NCBI RefSeq assembly: GCF_900110735.1
Contig: NZ_FOET01000021.1
Coordinates: forward strand, 1-64,000
Reading direction: 5' to 3'
Length of the DNA stretch: 64,000 bases
DNA from: Streptomyces radiopugnans
GTDB lineage: Bacteria; Actinomycetota; Actinomycetes; Streptomycetales; Streptomycetaceae
Below the pieces are notes generated by a model. That model saw nothing but the letters and a program-made list of their open reading frames with translations. It made no database searches and had not been told where the DNA came from. Each line of letters opens with the position of its first letter. Within the stretch, counting starts at the first letter, position 1. Positions 16,696 through 25,755 of the stretch are shown in pieces. The position numbers were made by a program, and so were the translations under genes.

Positions 16696-17358
16696 TCAGG
16701 ACACGGTCGTGACCACGGTGATCGTCGTGGCCACCGCGACCGCGGCCTGCACGTCGCGGATCGCCCGGCGGACGCTGTCGCCCACCCGGTTGCCCTCGGC
16801 GATCCCGGCCATACGCGGCTCGACCCGCTTGCGGGGCAGACCGGGGAACGCCTGCCGGTACAGCCCCGCCGCGTGCAGCAGGGCCACCAGGCCGGCGGTA
16901 CGTTCGTCGGGGTCCGCGCCGCCGACGACCACGGACTCCAGGCGTTCGCGCACCTCCCGCTCCACCGGACCGTCCGCCTCCGGATAGCGCCGCACCGGGA
17001 AGAGGCCCAGGACGCGGACCCGCTCCTCGGTGACCAGACCGCGCCCGCACAGGCTCTCCACCGCCGCCCGGACGGACTTCGCCTGGTCCTTGGCCAGCCA
17101 GTCGGACGCCTTCTTCCGGTTCCCGCCCCCGGCCCAGCCGGCGATCCGCTCCAGGCGCCCGTCGAGCAGGGGGACGCCGGTCGGGTTGCGGTCGGCGACC
17201 TCCAGCCGTCCGTCGCGGACGGTCACCCGTCCCGCCAGCACCAGGTCCAGCAGGATGCCGCCCGCGACGCCCCAGCCCGTGGAGGACCAGTCCTTCGCCG
17301 CACCGGAGACGTCGTCCAGCGACAGCAGCATGATCTCCTCGCCCAGCGTGACACCCAC
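16696..17358 (-). CDS. GPP34 family protein
   Basis: A 220-residue protein of the GPP34 (Golgi phosphoprotein 3) family. In eukaryotes the family binds phosphatidylinositol-4-phosphate; it is common and multiplied in Streptomyces, with no settled function. The N-terminus GVTLGEEIMLLSLDD is diagnostic, followed by the helical core (GWGVAGGILLDLVLAGRVTV). A hydrophobic C-terminus ends in a run of valine, threonine and alanine. The GTG at 17358 has GGGGAG seven bases upstream. It is divergent from the flavin oxidoreductase gene, with about 130 bases between. Confidence 0.8.
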   Translation of the reverse strand: MGVTLGEEIMLLSLDDVSGAAKDWSSTGWGVAGGILLDLVLAGRVTVRDGRLEVADRNPTGVPLLDGRLERIAGWAGGGNRKKASDWLAKDQAKSVRAAVESLCGRGLVTEERVRVLGLFPVRRYPEADGPVEREVRERLESVVVGGADPDERTAGLVALLHAAGLYRQAFPGLPRKRVEPRMAGIAEGNRVGDSVRRAIRDVQAAVAVATTITVVTTVS

Positions 17359-17488
17359 CGGCGGCTCCCCGTTCTCCGTGTTCCCTGCCCGCGTCGTTCG
17401 CTCCTTCAACGCAGGACGCCCAAGCGCCCGGGTGGGGTTGCCCGGCAGGGCGCGGGAATCCCGTACGGCCGCGGTTGTTGGAAGGTAC

Positions 17489-18520
17489 ATGGTCAACGAC
17501 GCGCTGCGCACCGTCCGGCTGTCGGTCCTGGACCGGTCCCTGACCAGGGAGGGGGAGGGCGCGGACGAGGCCCTGCGCGCCACCGTGCGCTTCGCCCGGG
17601 AGATCGAGGCGCTGGGCTACCACCGCTTCTGGGTGGCCGAGCACCACGGGGTCCCCGGTGTGGCCGGGTCCGCGCCGACCGTGCTCGCGGCGGCCGTCGC
17701 CTCGGCCACCACCGGCATCCGGGTCGGGACGGGCGGGGTGATGCTGCCCAACCACCGGCCGCTGGTGGTCGCCGAGCAGTTCGGGGTGCTGGAGTCGCTC
17801 TTCCCGGAGCGGATCGACATGGGGCTGGGCCGCTCGGTCGGCTTCACCGGCGCGGTGCGGCGGGCGCTGGGGGCGGAGAAGGAGGCCGCCGGCCGGTTCG
17901 GCGACGACCTGGACGAACTGCTGGGCTGGTTCACCGGCGACGGCGCGCAAGGGGTGCGGGCCGTGCCGTCCCGGGGGCTGAGGGTGCCGGTGTTCGTGCT
18001 GGCCACGGGCTCGGGGGCGCGGGCGGCGGCCGAGCGGGGGCTGCCGCTGGTGATCGCCCCGGCGCGCGGCGAGGAGCGGATGCTGCGCGCGATCGACGGC
18101 TACCGCGCGGCCTTCCGGCCCTCCGCCACGGCCCCGGAGCCGTACCGCAGGCCGTACGTGGTGGTCTCGGTGAGCGCGGCGGCGGGCGCCACCGCCGCCG
18201 AGGCGGAGGCGATGCACGCGCCGGAGGCGTGGGCGACGGTCGTCTCCCGCACCCGGGGCGTCTTCCCGCCGCTGGAGCCGGCGGAGAAGGTGCTGGGGAG
18301 GGAGATGAGCGAGCGCGAGCGCGCCCTGTTCGCCGAAGCCCGCGACTCGCGGATCGGCGGGACCGGGGAGGAGGCGGCCGGAGCGCTCGCCGGGCTGGCC
18401 CGGCGCAGCGGCGCCGACGAACTGCTGCTCACCCTTGGCACCCACGACCACGGGCGGCGCCTGGACTCCTACCGCCGGCTGGCCCGGTCGGCGGGCCTGA
18501 CGGGCCCCGCGGGCCGGTGA
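17489..18520 (+). CDS. LLM-class flavin-dependent oxidoreductase
   Basis: A 343-residue luciferase-like monooxygenase or reductase that would use reduced FMN or F420. The first half has HRFWVAEHHGVPGVAGSAPT and GIRVGTGGVMLPNHRPLVVA, then FPERIDMGLGRSVG, all typical of the MsnO8-type branch. The substrate cannot be predicted. ATG at 17489 follows GGAAGG. A strong hairpin separates it from the convergent carboxyltransferase gene. Confidence 0.8.
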   Translation: MVNDALRTVRLSVLDRSLTREGEGADEALRATVRFAREIEALGYHRFWVAEHHGVPGVAGSAPTVLAAAVASATTGIRVGTGGVMLPNHRPLVVAEQFGVLESLFPERIDMGLGRSVGFTGAVRRALGAEKEAAGRFGDDLDELLGWFTGDGAQGVRAVPSRGLRVPVFVLATGSGARAAAERGLPLVIAPARGEERMLRAIDGYRAAFRPSATAPEPYRRPYVVVSVSAAAGATAAEAEAMHAPEAWATVVSRTRGVFPPLEPAEKVLGREMSERERALFAEARDSRIGGTGEEAAGALAGLARRSGADELLLTLGTHDHGRRLDSYRRLARSAGLTGPAGR

Positions 18521-18556
18521 CCGGGGGCGCGGGGCCCGCCAGGCCCGCGCCCCGGG
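18521..18556. terminator. Terminator between convergent genes
   Basis: Long GC hairpin, CCGGGGGCGCGGG against CCCGCGCCCCGGG with one bulge, directly after the oxidoreductase stop and 25 bases from the carboxyltransferase stop. Confidence 0.6.
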
Positions 18557-18580
18557 AACGGCTGGGGCGGCGCGTCGGCG

Positions 18581-20008
18581 CTACGTCCGCACGATGCCGC
18601 GTGCCACCCCCAGGTCCACCAGGTCCTGCGGGCGCAGCCGCAGGTCGCCGGCCGTCGCGCGGACGTGCTCCGGGCCGCGCTTGAGGATGGCCGCGGCCGA
18701 CTCCGGGGCGATGACGGAGAAGTAGCAGTCCGGGGTGACCCAGGTGTTCTCCGGCGCCGCCAGCGCCAGGGCGCCGCCCGAGCCGCCCTCGCCGACCACC
18801 AGGGTCGTCACCGGAACCTGTGCCTCGGCCACCGCCGCGAAGAGGTCCGCGATGGCCGCGCCCGCGCCGGAGCGCTCCGCCGCCTCGTCGTTGGCCGCGC
18901 CCGGGGTGTCCACCAGGGTGAGCACCGGGATGCCCAGCCGGTCGGCCAGCCGGATCAGCCGGGTGGCGGTGCGGAAGCCCGCGGGCAGGGTCGCCGTGCC
19001 GCACTGGGCGGCGTAGGCGATCGTACGGCCGCCCCTGCGCCCGAAACCGCAGCGCATCCCCGGGTCGGTGCCGCCGCAGCGGTCGCCGGACATCTCCTCG
19101 CGGGTCTCGAAGTAGGCGTCCAGATAGGCGTCGGCGCGCGGTCGGCGCGGGGAGCGGGCCCGCTCCACCGCCTCCCAGCCCGTCTCCGGCAGGTCCGGCG
19201 TGCCGCCCGCGCCGCCCAGGGCACGCGGCGGTTCGGCGGGGGTGCGGGCGGTGCCGGGGGCGCTGCCGGGGGAGCAGAGCAGGGACAGCCAGCGGCCCAG
19301 GGTGCCGGGCAGCTCGTCCGGTGCCACGATCCGGTCGACCTGCCCGGCCGCCAGTTTCTCCTCGGCGCCGTACGCGGCCGGGTCGGCGCCCGGCGGGCGC
19401 ACCCGGGAGCCGGCGAAGGCGACCTGGGCCCCCGGCAGGGCCAGCACCACGTCGGAGCCCGCGCCCAGCGTCGCCCAGCCGCCGCCGGTCGTCGGGTCCC
19501 GCACGACGGCGATCTGCGGCAGGCCCGCCGCCCGGGTCAGCGCCGACTGCCGTGCCACGCGCTGGAGTTGGACCAGGGCCCGCATGCCCTCCTGCATACG
19601 GCTGCCCCCGGTTGCCGTCAGGGACACCACCGGCAGCCGCGCCCGGCGGGCGTGCCGGTGGGCGGCCTCGATCCGGTCGCCGGTGCGCTGCCCGAGCGAG
19701 CCGCCGAGGAAGGCGAACTCGAAGGCGATCAGGACCGCGGGGACGCCGCCGACCGTGCCGGTGCCGCACACCACCGACTCGTGCTCGCCGGTGCGCTCGT
19801 GCGCGCGGGCGCGCGCCAGTCCGTAGCCCTCCCAGGCGATCGGCCCGTCACCGTAGGCCGCGTCGTCGCCCACGCCGCCTGTCCCGCCCTCGGCGCCGCC
19901 TGCCCCGGACAGCTCCGCGAAGCCGTCGGCCACCGCGTCGATCACCGCGCGGGCCGGCAGCCGCCCGCCCGGCCCCTCGGGTCCTCCTCCGGCCGGCCGC
20001 TCAGCCAC
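18581..20008 (-). CDS. Fused acyl-CoA carboxyltransferase (beta + alpha domains)
   Basis: A 475-residue protein with two crotonase-like carboxyltransferase halves in one chain. The N-half has the CoA-side block VVSLTATGGSRMQEGMRALV, and the C-half has VLTLVDTPGAANDEAAERSG and VGEGGSGGALALA, the oxyanion region of the alpha part. There is no zinc finger of bacterial AccD. The GTG at 20008 sits inside the end of the upstream malonyl-CoA synthetase gene (8-bp overlap), so the two are co-translated. Known biology: carboxyltransferases move or remove a carboxyl from malonyl-CoA. I infer that this one decarboxylates or transcarboxylates the malonyl-CoA made by its partner. Confidence 0.78.
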   Translation of the reverse strand: MAERPAGGGPEGPGGRLPARAVIDAVADGFAELSGAGGAEGGTGGVGDDAAYGDGPIAWEGYGLARARAHERTGEHESVVCGTGTVGGVPAVLIAFEFAFLGGSLGQRTGDRIEAAHRHARRARLPVVSLTATGGSRMQEGMRALVQLQRVARQSALTRAAGLPQIAVVRDPTTGGGWATLGAGSDVVLALPGAQVAFAGSRVRPPGADPAAYGAEEKLAAGQVDRIVAPDELPGTLGRWLSLLCSPGSAPGTARTPAEPPRALGGAGGTPDLPETGWEAVERARSPRRPRADAYLDAYFETREEMSGDRCGGTDPGMRCGFGRRGGRTIAYAAQCGTATLPAGFRTATRLIRLADRLGIPVLTLVDTPGAANDEAAERSGAGAAIADLFAAVAEAQVPVTTLVVGEGGSGGALALAAPENTWVTPDCYFSVIAPESAAAILKRGPEHVRATAGDLRLRPQDLVDLGVARGIVRT

Positions 20009-21467
20009 GGCCCAGCTCCCGCTTCACGACCTTGCCCATGTCGTTGCGGGGCAGGGCGTCGGTGAAGCGCACGACCCGGGGCCGCTTGTGCGGGGTGAGC
20101 CGCCGTGCCACATGGTCGATCAGCTCCTGCTCGGCCGGCGGCCGCCCACCGGCCGGCACCACCCACGCCACGATCCGCTCGCCCAGGTCGGGGTCGGGTT
20201 CGCCGACGACCGCCGCCTCGGCGACGCCGGGGTGGCCCAGCAGGCAGTTCTCGATCTCCCCGGCGCCGATCCGGTAACCGCCGCTCTTGATCAGGTCCGT
20301 CGCCCTGCGGCCCACGATCCGGTAGAAGCCGTCGGCGTCCTGGGTGGCCATGTCGCCGGTGCGGAACCAGCCGCCCGCGAAGGCCTGCGCGGTGGCGTCC
20401 GGCCGGTGCAGGTACTCGGTGAACAGGTTGGGCCCGCGCACCTGGACCTCGCCGACGGTCTCGCCGTCGCCGCCCTCGATGCGCCGGCCCTCGTCGTCCA
20501 CCAGCCGTACGTCCACACTGGGCAGCGGGACGCCCACGGTGCCGGCGCGGCGCTCGCCGTCCGCCCGCACACTGGTGATCATCAGCGTCTCGGTCATCCC
20601 GTAGCGCTCGACGACGCGCTGCCCGGTCGCGGCCGTGATCCGCTCGTGGTCGTGCAGGGGCAGCGCGGCCGAGCCGGACACCAGCAGCCGGGCCCCGCGC
20701 AGGGCCGCGGTCAGCCGGCCGCCGTCCTCACCCCCACCGCCGCTCTCCAGGGCCTCGGCCAGCCGGTGGTACATCGTCGGCACCCCGAACACCATGGTGC
20801 CGCCCTCCTCCAGCGCCGCCGCGACGGCCTCGGGCGAGAACCGGCCCAGATGGCGCAGCGTGCCGCCGCGCCGCAGCGGGCCCAGCACGCCCAGGACCAG
20901 CCCGTGCACATGGAACAGCGGCAGCGCGTGCACCAGCACGTCGTCACCGGTCCACTGCCAGACGTCGGCAAGGTCGTCCAGCGTGCTCGCGATCGCGCGG
21001 CGCGGCACCACCACGCCCTTGGGCGGCCCGGTGGTGCCGGAGGTGTAGACGATCAGCGCCGGGCCGTTCTCGTCGGGCGCGGACGTGGTGCCGTCGGGGC
21101 GGGGGGCCGCCTCCGGCTCCAGCGCGACGTCGGTGCGCGGGAGCGCGTCCAGTGCCGGCGGCAGCTCGTCGCCGGGCGCGGCCAGCACCCGGGTGGGCGT
21201 GCTGTCGGTGAGGATGTGGGCCAGCTCCTCCTCGCCGATGCGCGGGTTGACGGGGACGGCGGGGACCGCGGCCAGCAGGGCGGCCAGGACGCCGACGCAG
21301 GTGTGCGGCGAGGGGGTGGCCCACACCGCGACCCGGCCGGCATCGGCGATCTCCAGGGCGAGCGCGTGCGCGGCCCCGGCCAGCCGGCCGTAGTCGATCA
21401 CCCGGTCGCCGAAGCGCAGCGCGGGCTTGTCCGGCGCCTGGTACAGCCTGGGGAAGAGTGCGGGCAC
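20001..21467 (-). CDS. matB: Malonyl-CoA synthetase (MatB-like acyl-CoA ligase)
   Basis: Activates malonate (and often methylmalonate) with ATP and CoA. The 488-residue ANL enzyme has the P-loop IVYTSGTTGPPKGVVVP (about residues 139-155), the A5 motif RYGMTETLMITS typical of the MatB branch, the hinge region GWFRTGDMA and RATDLIKSGGYRIGAGEIE, and the C-terminal catalytic lysine in PRNDMGKVVKREL. The GTG at 21467 has GAGGAG seven bases upstream. It is first in a two-gene operon with the fused carboxyltransferase. Streptomyces coelicolor MatB is a characterised malonyl-CoA synthetase, and I read this as its orthologue type. Confidence 0.85.
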   Translation of the reverse strand: MPALFPRLYQAPDKPALRFGDRVIDYGRLAGAAHALALEIADAGRVAVWATPSPHTCVGVLAALLAAVPAVPVNPRIGEEELAHILTDSTPTRVLAAPGDELPPALDALPRTDVALEPEAAPRPDGTTSAPDENGPALIVYTSGTTGPPKGVVVPRRAIASTLDDLADVWQWTGDDVLVHALPLFHVHGLVLGVLGPLRRGGTLRHLGRFSPEAVAAALEEGGTMVFGVPTMYHRLAEALESGGGGEDGGRLTAALRGARLLVSGSAALPLHDHERITAATGQRVVERYGMTETLMITSVRADGERRAGTVGVPLPSVDVRLVDDEGRRIEGGDGETVGEVQVRGPNLFTEYLHRPDATAQAFAGGWFRTGDMATQDADGFYRIVGRRATDLIKSGGYRIGAGEIENCLLGHPGVAEAAVVGEPDPDLGERIVAWVVPAGGRPPAEQELIDHVARRLTPHKRPRVVRFTDALPRNDMGKVVKRELGRG

Positions 21468-21604
21468 CCGGGGCTCCTCGTCTGGTCACGGCCGTGCGGT
21501 CGGTCTCCAGGGTGCCTACCCATCCGGCCGCACGCAGCCCGGGGTGCACGGTGTGATCTCGGTCGCCCGCCTCCGTTCCCCGGGTGACCACCCCACCCGG
21601 CCGG

Positions 21605-21624
21605 CCCCCGGGCGCGGGCGCCCG
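21605..21624 (-). terminator. Terminator after the ROK repressor gene
   Basis: CCCGGGCGC and GCGCCCGGG nearly back to back, eight bases after the repressor stop codon, extended by weaker GC pairs on both sides. Confidence 0.45.
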
Positions 21625-21631
21625 GGCCGGT

Positions 21632-22864
21632 TCAGGCGCGGTGGGCCAGCGGGTCGTCCAGGACCGCGCGGACGACGGAGTGGGCCGCGCCCAGCAGCGG
21701 GCCGTCGGGGCCGAGGCGGGAGACCGACACCGGCGGGGGGCCGGCCAGGCGGCGGCCCAGCTCGTGCTCCAGGGAGGGCAGCAGCCAGGGCGCCAGCCGG
21801 GCGAGGGCGCCGCCGAGGACCACGGTCTGCGGGTCGAGCAGGTTGACGGCACCGGTCAGGGCGGTGCCCAGCGCGCTTCCGGCCTCGGCCAGCGCCCCCA
21901 GCACCGCGCGGTCGCCCTCCCCGGCACGGGTGGCGAGCAGGTCGATGCGGGCACCGGGGCCGGGGTGCTCCGCTGCGGTGGCGCGCGGGTCGAGTCCGGC
22001 GGCCCGCAGGACGGCCTCCTCGCCCGCGTACTGCTCCAGGCAGCCGATGCCGCCGCAGGCGCACGGGCGGCCCTCCGGGCGCACCGGCACATGGCCCAGT
22101 TCACCGGCGAACCCGCGGGTGCCGCGCAGGAGTTCACCGTCCACCACGATCGCGGCGCCGATGCCGATCTCGGCCGAGACGTGCACGAAGTCACCGGACG
22201 GCGGGGTGTGGCCGCCCAGCCACAGTTCGGCCAGGGCGCCGAGGTTGGCCTCGTTGTCGATGGAGCACACGGCCGTGCCGCTGCCGGTGAGGGCGCCGGT
22301 GCCGAGCGCGTTCCCGGCCAGGTGGGGGGCGAGGTCCAGGTCCGTCCAGCCGAGGTTGGGAGCCTGGACGACGGTGGTGGTGCCGCGGGCGACCAGGCCG
22401 GGTACGGCCACGGCCAGCCCGGCCGGGCGCAGCCCCAGCCCGCGGGCCTCGTCCGCGACCTCCTCCACCAGGGAGGCCAGCCGGCCCAGCACCGGGCCGG
22501 GGTCGCTGTCGCGGTTGGCCGCGTCCATCGCCGTGCGGGCGCGGACCTCGCCGCGCAGGTCGACGGCGCACACGGCGAGGTGGTCGACGCCGATCTCGGC
22601 GCCGATCCCGCAGGGGCCGCGGTCGCTGAGCGCCAGCGCGGTGCCCGGCCGCCCGACCGCGCCGGAGCGGCCCGGCCCCAGCTCCACCAGCAGCCCGGCG
22701 CCCAGGAGCTCGTCCACGAGCGTGGAGACGGCGGTACGGGTGAGCCCGATCCGCGCCGCGACGGCGGCCCGTGACCGGGGGCCGCCGTCGGCCACCGCGT
22801 GCAGCACGCGCGCCAGGTTCCGCCGCCGCATCTCCTGCTGGGTGTTGGGCGCGGGTGCTGCCAT
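21632..22864 (-). CDS. ROK-family transcriptional repressor of the xylose genes
   Basis: A 410-residue regulator. The N-terminus is a winged helix (RSRAAVAARIGLTRTAVSTL, about residues 30-50) and the rest is a sugar-kinase-like ROK domain. It carries the zinc motif CACGGIGCLEQ. In this family a sugar or sugar phosphate releases the repressor. The gene follows xylB on the same strand and faces the xylA-xylB divergent operator, so it is the obvious xylose sensor of XylR or Rok7B7 type. ATG at 22864 with GAGGAG about ten bases upstream. A 109-bp gap from xylB could carry its own promoter. Confidence 0.85.
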   Translation of the reverse strand: MAAPAPNTQQEMRRRNLARVLHAVADGGPRSRAAVAARIGLTRTAVSTLVDELLGAGLLVELGPGRSGAVGRPGTALALSDRGPCGIGAEIGVDHLAVCAVDLRGEVRARTAMDAANRDSDPGPVLGRLASLVEEVADEARGLGLRPAGLAVAVPGLVARGTTTVVQAPNLGWTDLDLAPHLAGNALGTGALTGSGTAVCSIDNEANLGALAELWLGGHTPPSGDFVHVSAEIGIGAAIVVDGELLRGTRGFAGELGHVPVRPEGRPCACGGIGCLEQYAGEEAVLRAAGLDPRATAAEHPGPGARIDLLATRAGEGDRAVLGALAEAGSALGTALTGAVNLLDPQTVVLGGALARLAPWLLPSLEHELGRRLAGPPPVSVSRLGPDGPLLGAAHSVVRAVLDDPLAHRA

Positions 22865-22973
22865 CGGTGGCGTACTCCTCAGGGATGTGCGGATGGAGCC
22901 GCGGACGGTGGTGCCGCGGCACGGTGCTGCGCGGTGGGGCTGTGCCGGGCGGGCTGCGCGACGGCGTCGCCGG

Positions 22974-24401
22974 TCAGCGCCGCCGCAGCAGCGTATCGGC
23001 GTCGCTCAGGGTGGCCGCCAGGCGGGTCAGCGCCTCCTCGTCGCGCTCCACCGCCTCGTACGACGGGCCCTCGGCGGTGGACCAGCGGCGGGCGACCGCC
23101 GCCGCGTCCTCGCCCAGCACCAGGGCGGCGGCCTGTGCCGCGGCGCCGAGCGCGACCAGCTCCTGCGCGCGCGGCACGACCACCGGCCGTCCCGACAGGC
23201 GCCGCACCGTCTCGCGCCATGCCGTGCCCTTCGCGCCGCCGCCGATCAGCAGGATCGGGGCGTCCGGCTCGGCGTCGTCGTCCAGGACCAGGTCCAGGGC
23301 GGCCAGCAGCGCGTAGACCGCGCCGTCGTAGGTGGCCTGGAGGATCTGGCCCGCGGTGGTGTCGTGCCGCAGGCCGGTCAGGGTGCCGGAGGCGTAGGGG
23401 AGGTTGGGGGTGCGCTCGCCGTCCAGGAACGGCAGGACGGTCACGCCCCCGCCCTGCTCGACCGCCTCGCGATCCAGGCCGAACAGGGCCGCGACGCGGT
23501 CCACGGCCAGGGTGCAGTTGAGGGTGCAGGCCAGCGGCAGCCAGTCGGTGCGGGCGTCGGCGAAGCCGGCGACGGTGCCGGTGGGGTCGGTGGGGCGGCG
23601 CGTGGAGACGGCGTAGACGGTGCCGGAGGTGCCCAGGCTCAGCACCGGCCGGCCCGGTCGCAGGCCGAGGCCGAGGGCGGCGGCCATGTTGTCGCCGGTG
23701 CCGGTGGCCACCAGCGTGCCCTGGGGCAGCGGCAGCCCGTCCTGCGGCCGTACCGTGCCGGCCGCCTCGCCGTGGCCCAGCACGCGGGGCAGCAGCTCGG
23801 GGGAGAGGCCGACCCTCCCCAGGACCTCCTCGTCGTAGGCCTGGTCGGCCGTCGACCACCAGCCGGTGCCCGAGGCGTCGCCCCGGTCGGTGGTGCCCTG
23901 GCCGGTCAGACGCTCGGTGAGGTAGTCGTGCGGCAGCCGCACGGCCTTCACGGCGGCGGCCGCCTCGGGCTCGTTCTCGCGCAGCCACTGCCACTTGGTG
24001 ACGGTGAAGGAGGCCGCCGGGACGCTGCCGAAGCGCTCGGCCCACGCCTCGGGCCCGCCCAGCTCGGCCACCAGGCGGTCACGCTGCGGGGCCGAGCGCA
24101 CGTCGTTCCACAGCAGGGCGGGACGGACCGGGCGGCCCTGGCCGTCCAGCGTCACCAACCCGTGCTGCTGGCCGCCGATCGAGACCGCGGCGGCCCGGTG
24201 GACGGCCGGCCCGCACTGCTCCAGCGCCTGCCGCAGCGCCTGCCACCACTGCTCCGGATCGCTCTCGTGGTCGGGCGAGACGGTGTGGGGCGCCTGGCCG
24301 CGCGCGACCACCTCGCCGGTGGCGGCGTCGACGACCAGCGCTTTGGTGGACTGCGTCGAGCTGTCCACACCGACAACGAGCGGACCTTCGGGTGCGGCCA
24401 T
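22974..24401 (-). CDS. xylB: Xylulokinase
   Basis: Phosphorylates D-xylulose to xylulose-5-phosphate for the pentose phosphate pathway. The 475-residue FGGY kinase has the phosphate loop VVGVDSSTQSTKALVVD at the N-terminus, the substrate-side SIGGQQHGLV and LWNDVRS blocks, GTGDNMAAALG in the middle, and the FGGY signature region near LIGGGAKGTAWRETV. The ATG at 24401 is preceded by GAGGAAGAGG. It is divergent from xylA across a 78-bp operator region and followed on the same strand by the ROK repressor. Context makes the assignment firm. Confidence 0.92.
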   Translation of the reverse strand: MAAPEGPLVVGVDSSTQSTKALVVDAATGEVVARGQAPHTVSPDHESDPEQWWQALRQALEQCGPAVHRAAAVSIGGQQHGLVTLDGQGRPVRPALLWNDVRSAPQRDRLVAELGGPEAWAERFGSVPAASFTVTKWQWLRENEPEAAAAVKAVRLPHDYLTERLTGQGTTDRGDASGTGWWSTADQAYDEEVLGRVGLSPELLPRVLGHGEAAGTVRPQDGLPLPQGTLVATGTGDNMAAALGLGLRPGRPVLSLGTSGTVYAVSTRRPTDPTGTVAGFADARTDWLPLACTLNCTLAVDRVAALFGLDREAVEQGGGVTVLPFLDGERTPNLPYASGTLTGLRHDTTAGQILQATYDGAVYALLAALDLVLDDDAEPDAPILLIGGGAKGTAWRETVRRLSGRPVVVPRAQELVALGAAAQAAALVLGEDAAAVARRWSTAEGPSYEAVERDEEALTRLAATLSDADTLLRRR

Positions 24402-24439
24402 GTCGCCTCTTCCTCTCTGGGGCTTCTGGGCGCATACTA

Positions 24440-24463
24440 ATTTGTCAACGGGCCTGACGAAAT
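24440..24463. promoter_or_regulatory. Imperfect inverted repeat in the xylA-xylB divergent promoter
   Basis: ATTTGTCA and TGACGAAAT face each other across seven bases. The minus strand reads TTGACA at 24448-24443, a good -35 for xylB. A ROK regulator bound here would control xylA and xylB together. Confidence 0.6.
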
Positions 24464-24479
24464 ACCCGAGAGGCATGAC

Positions 24480-25652
24480 ATGAGCTACGAGCCGGCACCC
24501 GAGCACAAGTTCACCTTCGGTCTGTGGACCGTGGGCTGGCAGGGGGGCGACCCCTTCGGCGACGCCACCCGCCCCGCCCTCGACCCGGTCGAGACCGTCC
24601 AGAAGCTCTCCGAGCTGGGCGCCCACGGCGTCACCTTCCACGACGACGACCTGATCCCCTTCGGCTCCTCCGACGCCGAGCGCGAGGGCATCGTCAAGCG
24701 CTTCCGCCAGGCGCTGGACGCCACCGGCATGAAGGTGCCGATGGCCACCACCAACCTCTTCAAGCACCCGGTGTTCAAGGACGGCGCCTTCACCGCCAAC
24801 GACCGGGACGTGCGCCGCTACGCGCTGCGCAAGACCATGCGCAACATCGACCTGGCCGCCGAGCTGGGCGCCACCACCTACGTCGCCTGGGGCGGCCGCG
24901 AGGGCGCGGAGTCGGGCGGCGCCAAGGACGTGCGGGTGGCGCTGGACCGCCTCAAGGAGGCCTTCGACGTCCTGGGCGACTACGTCGTCTCCCAGGGCTA
25001 CGACCTGCGCTTCGCCATCGAGCCCAAGCCCAACGAGCCGCGCGGTGACATCCTGCTGCCGACCGTCGGCCACGCGCTGGCGTTCATCAACGAGCTGGAG
25101 CACGCCGACCGCGTCGGCCTCAACCCCGAGGTCGGCCACGAGCAGATGGCCGGACTGAACTTCCCCCACGGCATCGCCCAGGCGCTGTGGCACGGCAAGC
25201 TCTTCCACATCGACCTCAACGGCCAGTCCGGCATCAAGTACGACCAGGACTTCCGCTTCGGCGCCGGCGACCTGCGCCAGGCGTTCTGGCTGGTGGACCT
25301 GCTGGAGTCGGCCGGCTACGAGGGCCCGCGGCACTTCGACTTCAAGCCGCCGCGGACGGAGGACTTCGACGGCGTGTGGGCGTCGGCGGCCGGCTGCATG
25401 CGCAACTACCTGATCCTCAAGGAGAAGGCCGCCGCCTTCCGCGCCGACCCCGAGGTCCAGGAGGCGCTGCGCGCCTCGCGCCTGGACGAGCTGGCGCGGC
25501 CGACCCTGAACGAGGGCGAGACCGCCGCCGACCTGCTGGCCGACACCGCCGCCTTCGAGGAGTTCGACGTGGAGGCCGCGGCCGGGCGCGGGATGGCCTT
25601 CGAGCGGCTGGACCAGCTGGCGCTGGAGCACCTGCTGGGTGTCCGCGGCTGA
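24480..25652 (+). CDS. xylA: Xylose isomerase
   Basis: Converts D-xylose to D-xylulose (and glucose to fructose). At 390 residues it is the compact Streptomyces-type class. The catalytic His54 and Asp57 sit in VTFHDDD. The metal ligands are in their usual places: AIEPKPNEPRGD, LNPEVGHEQ, FHIDLNGQ, DQDFRFGAGD and FDFKPPR. ATG at 24480 with GAGAGG six bases upstream. It is transcribed divergently from xylB, completing the pathway with the kinase and ROK sensor. A strong hairpin follows. Confidence 0.97.
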   Translation: MSYEPAPEHKFTFGLWTVGWQGGDPFGDATRPALDPVETVQKLSELGAHGVTFHDDDLIPFGSSDAEREGIVKRFRQALDATGMKVPMATTNLFKHPVFKDGAFTANDRDVRRYALRKTMRNIDLAAELGATTYVAWGGREGAESGGAKDVRVALDRLKEAFDVLGDYVVSQGYDLRFAIEPKPNEPRGDILLPTVGHALAFINELEHADRVGLNPEVGHEQMAGLNFPHGIAQALWHGKLFHIDLNGQSGIKYDQDFRFGAGDLRQAFWLVDLLESAGYEGPRHFDFKPPRTEDFDGVWASAAGCMRNYLILKEKAAAFRADPEVQEALRASRLDELARPTLNEGETAADLLADTAAFEEFDVEAAAGRGMAFERLDQLALEHLLGVRG

Positions 25653-25684
25653 AACGGCCGGCGCGGCCGGCGGCCGGCGAGGCC

Positions 25685-25724
25685 CCGTGCGGGGGTGCGG
25701 GTGGCGGCCCGCGCCCCCGCACGG
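25685..25724 (+). terminator. Terminator after xylA
   Basis: CCGTGCGGGGG-TGCGGG pairs with CCCGCG-CCCCCGCACGG across a short loop, starting 33 bases after the xylA stop. The next gene is convergent, so it may serve both. Confidence 0.65.
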
Positions 25725-25755
25725 CCCGCTGCCGCGAGGGGTGCGGCCGGCGGTG

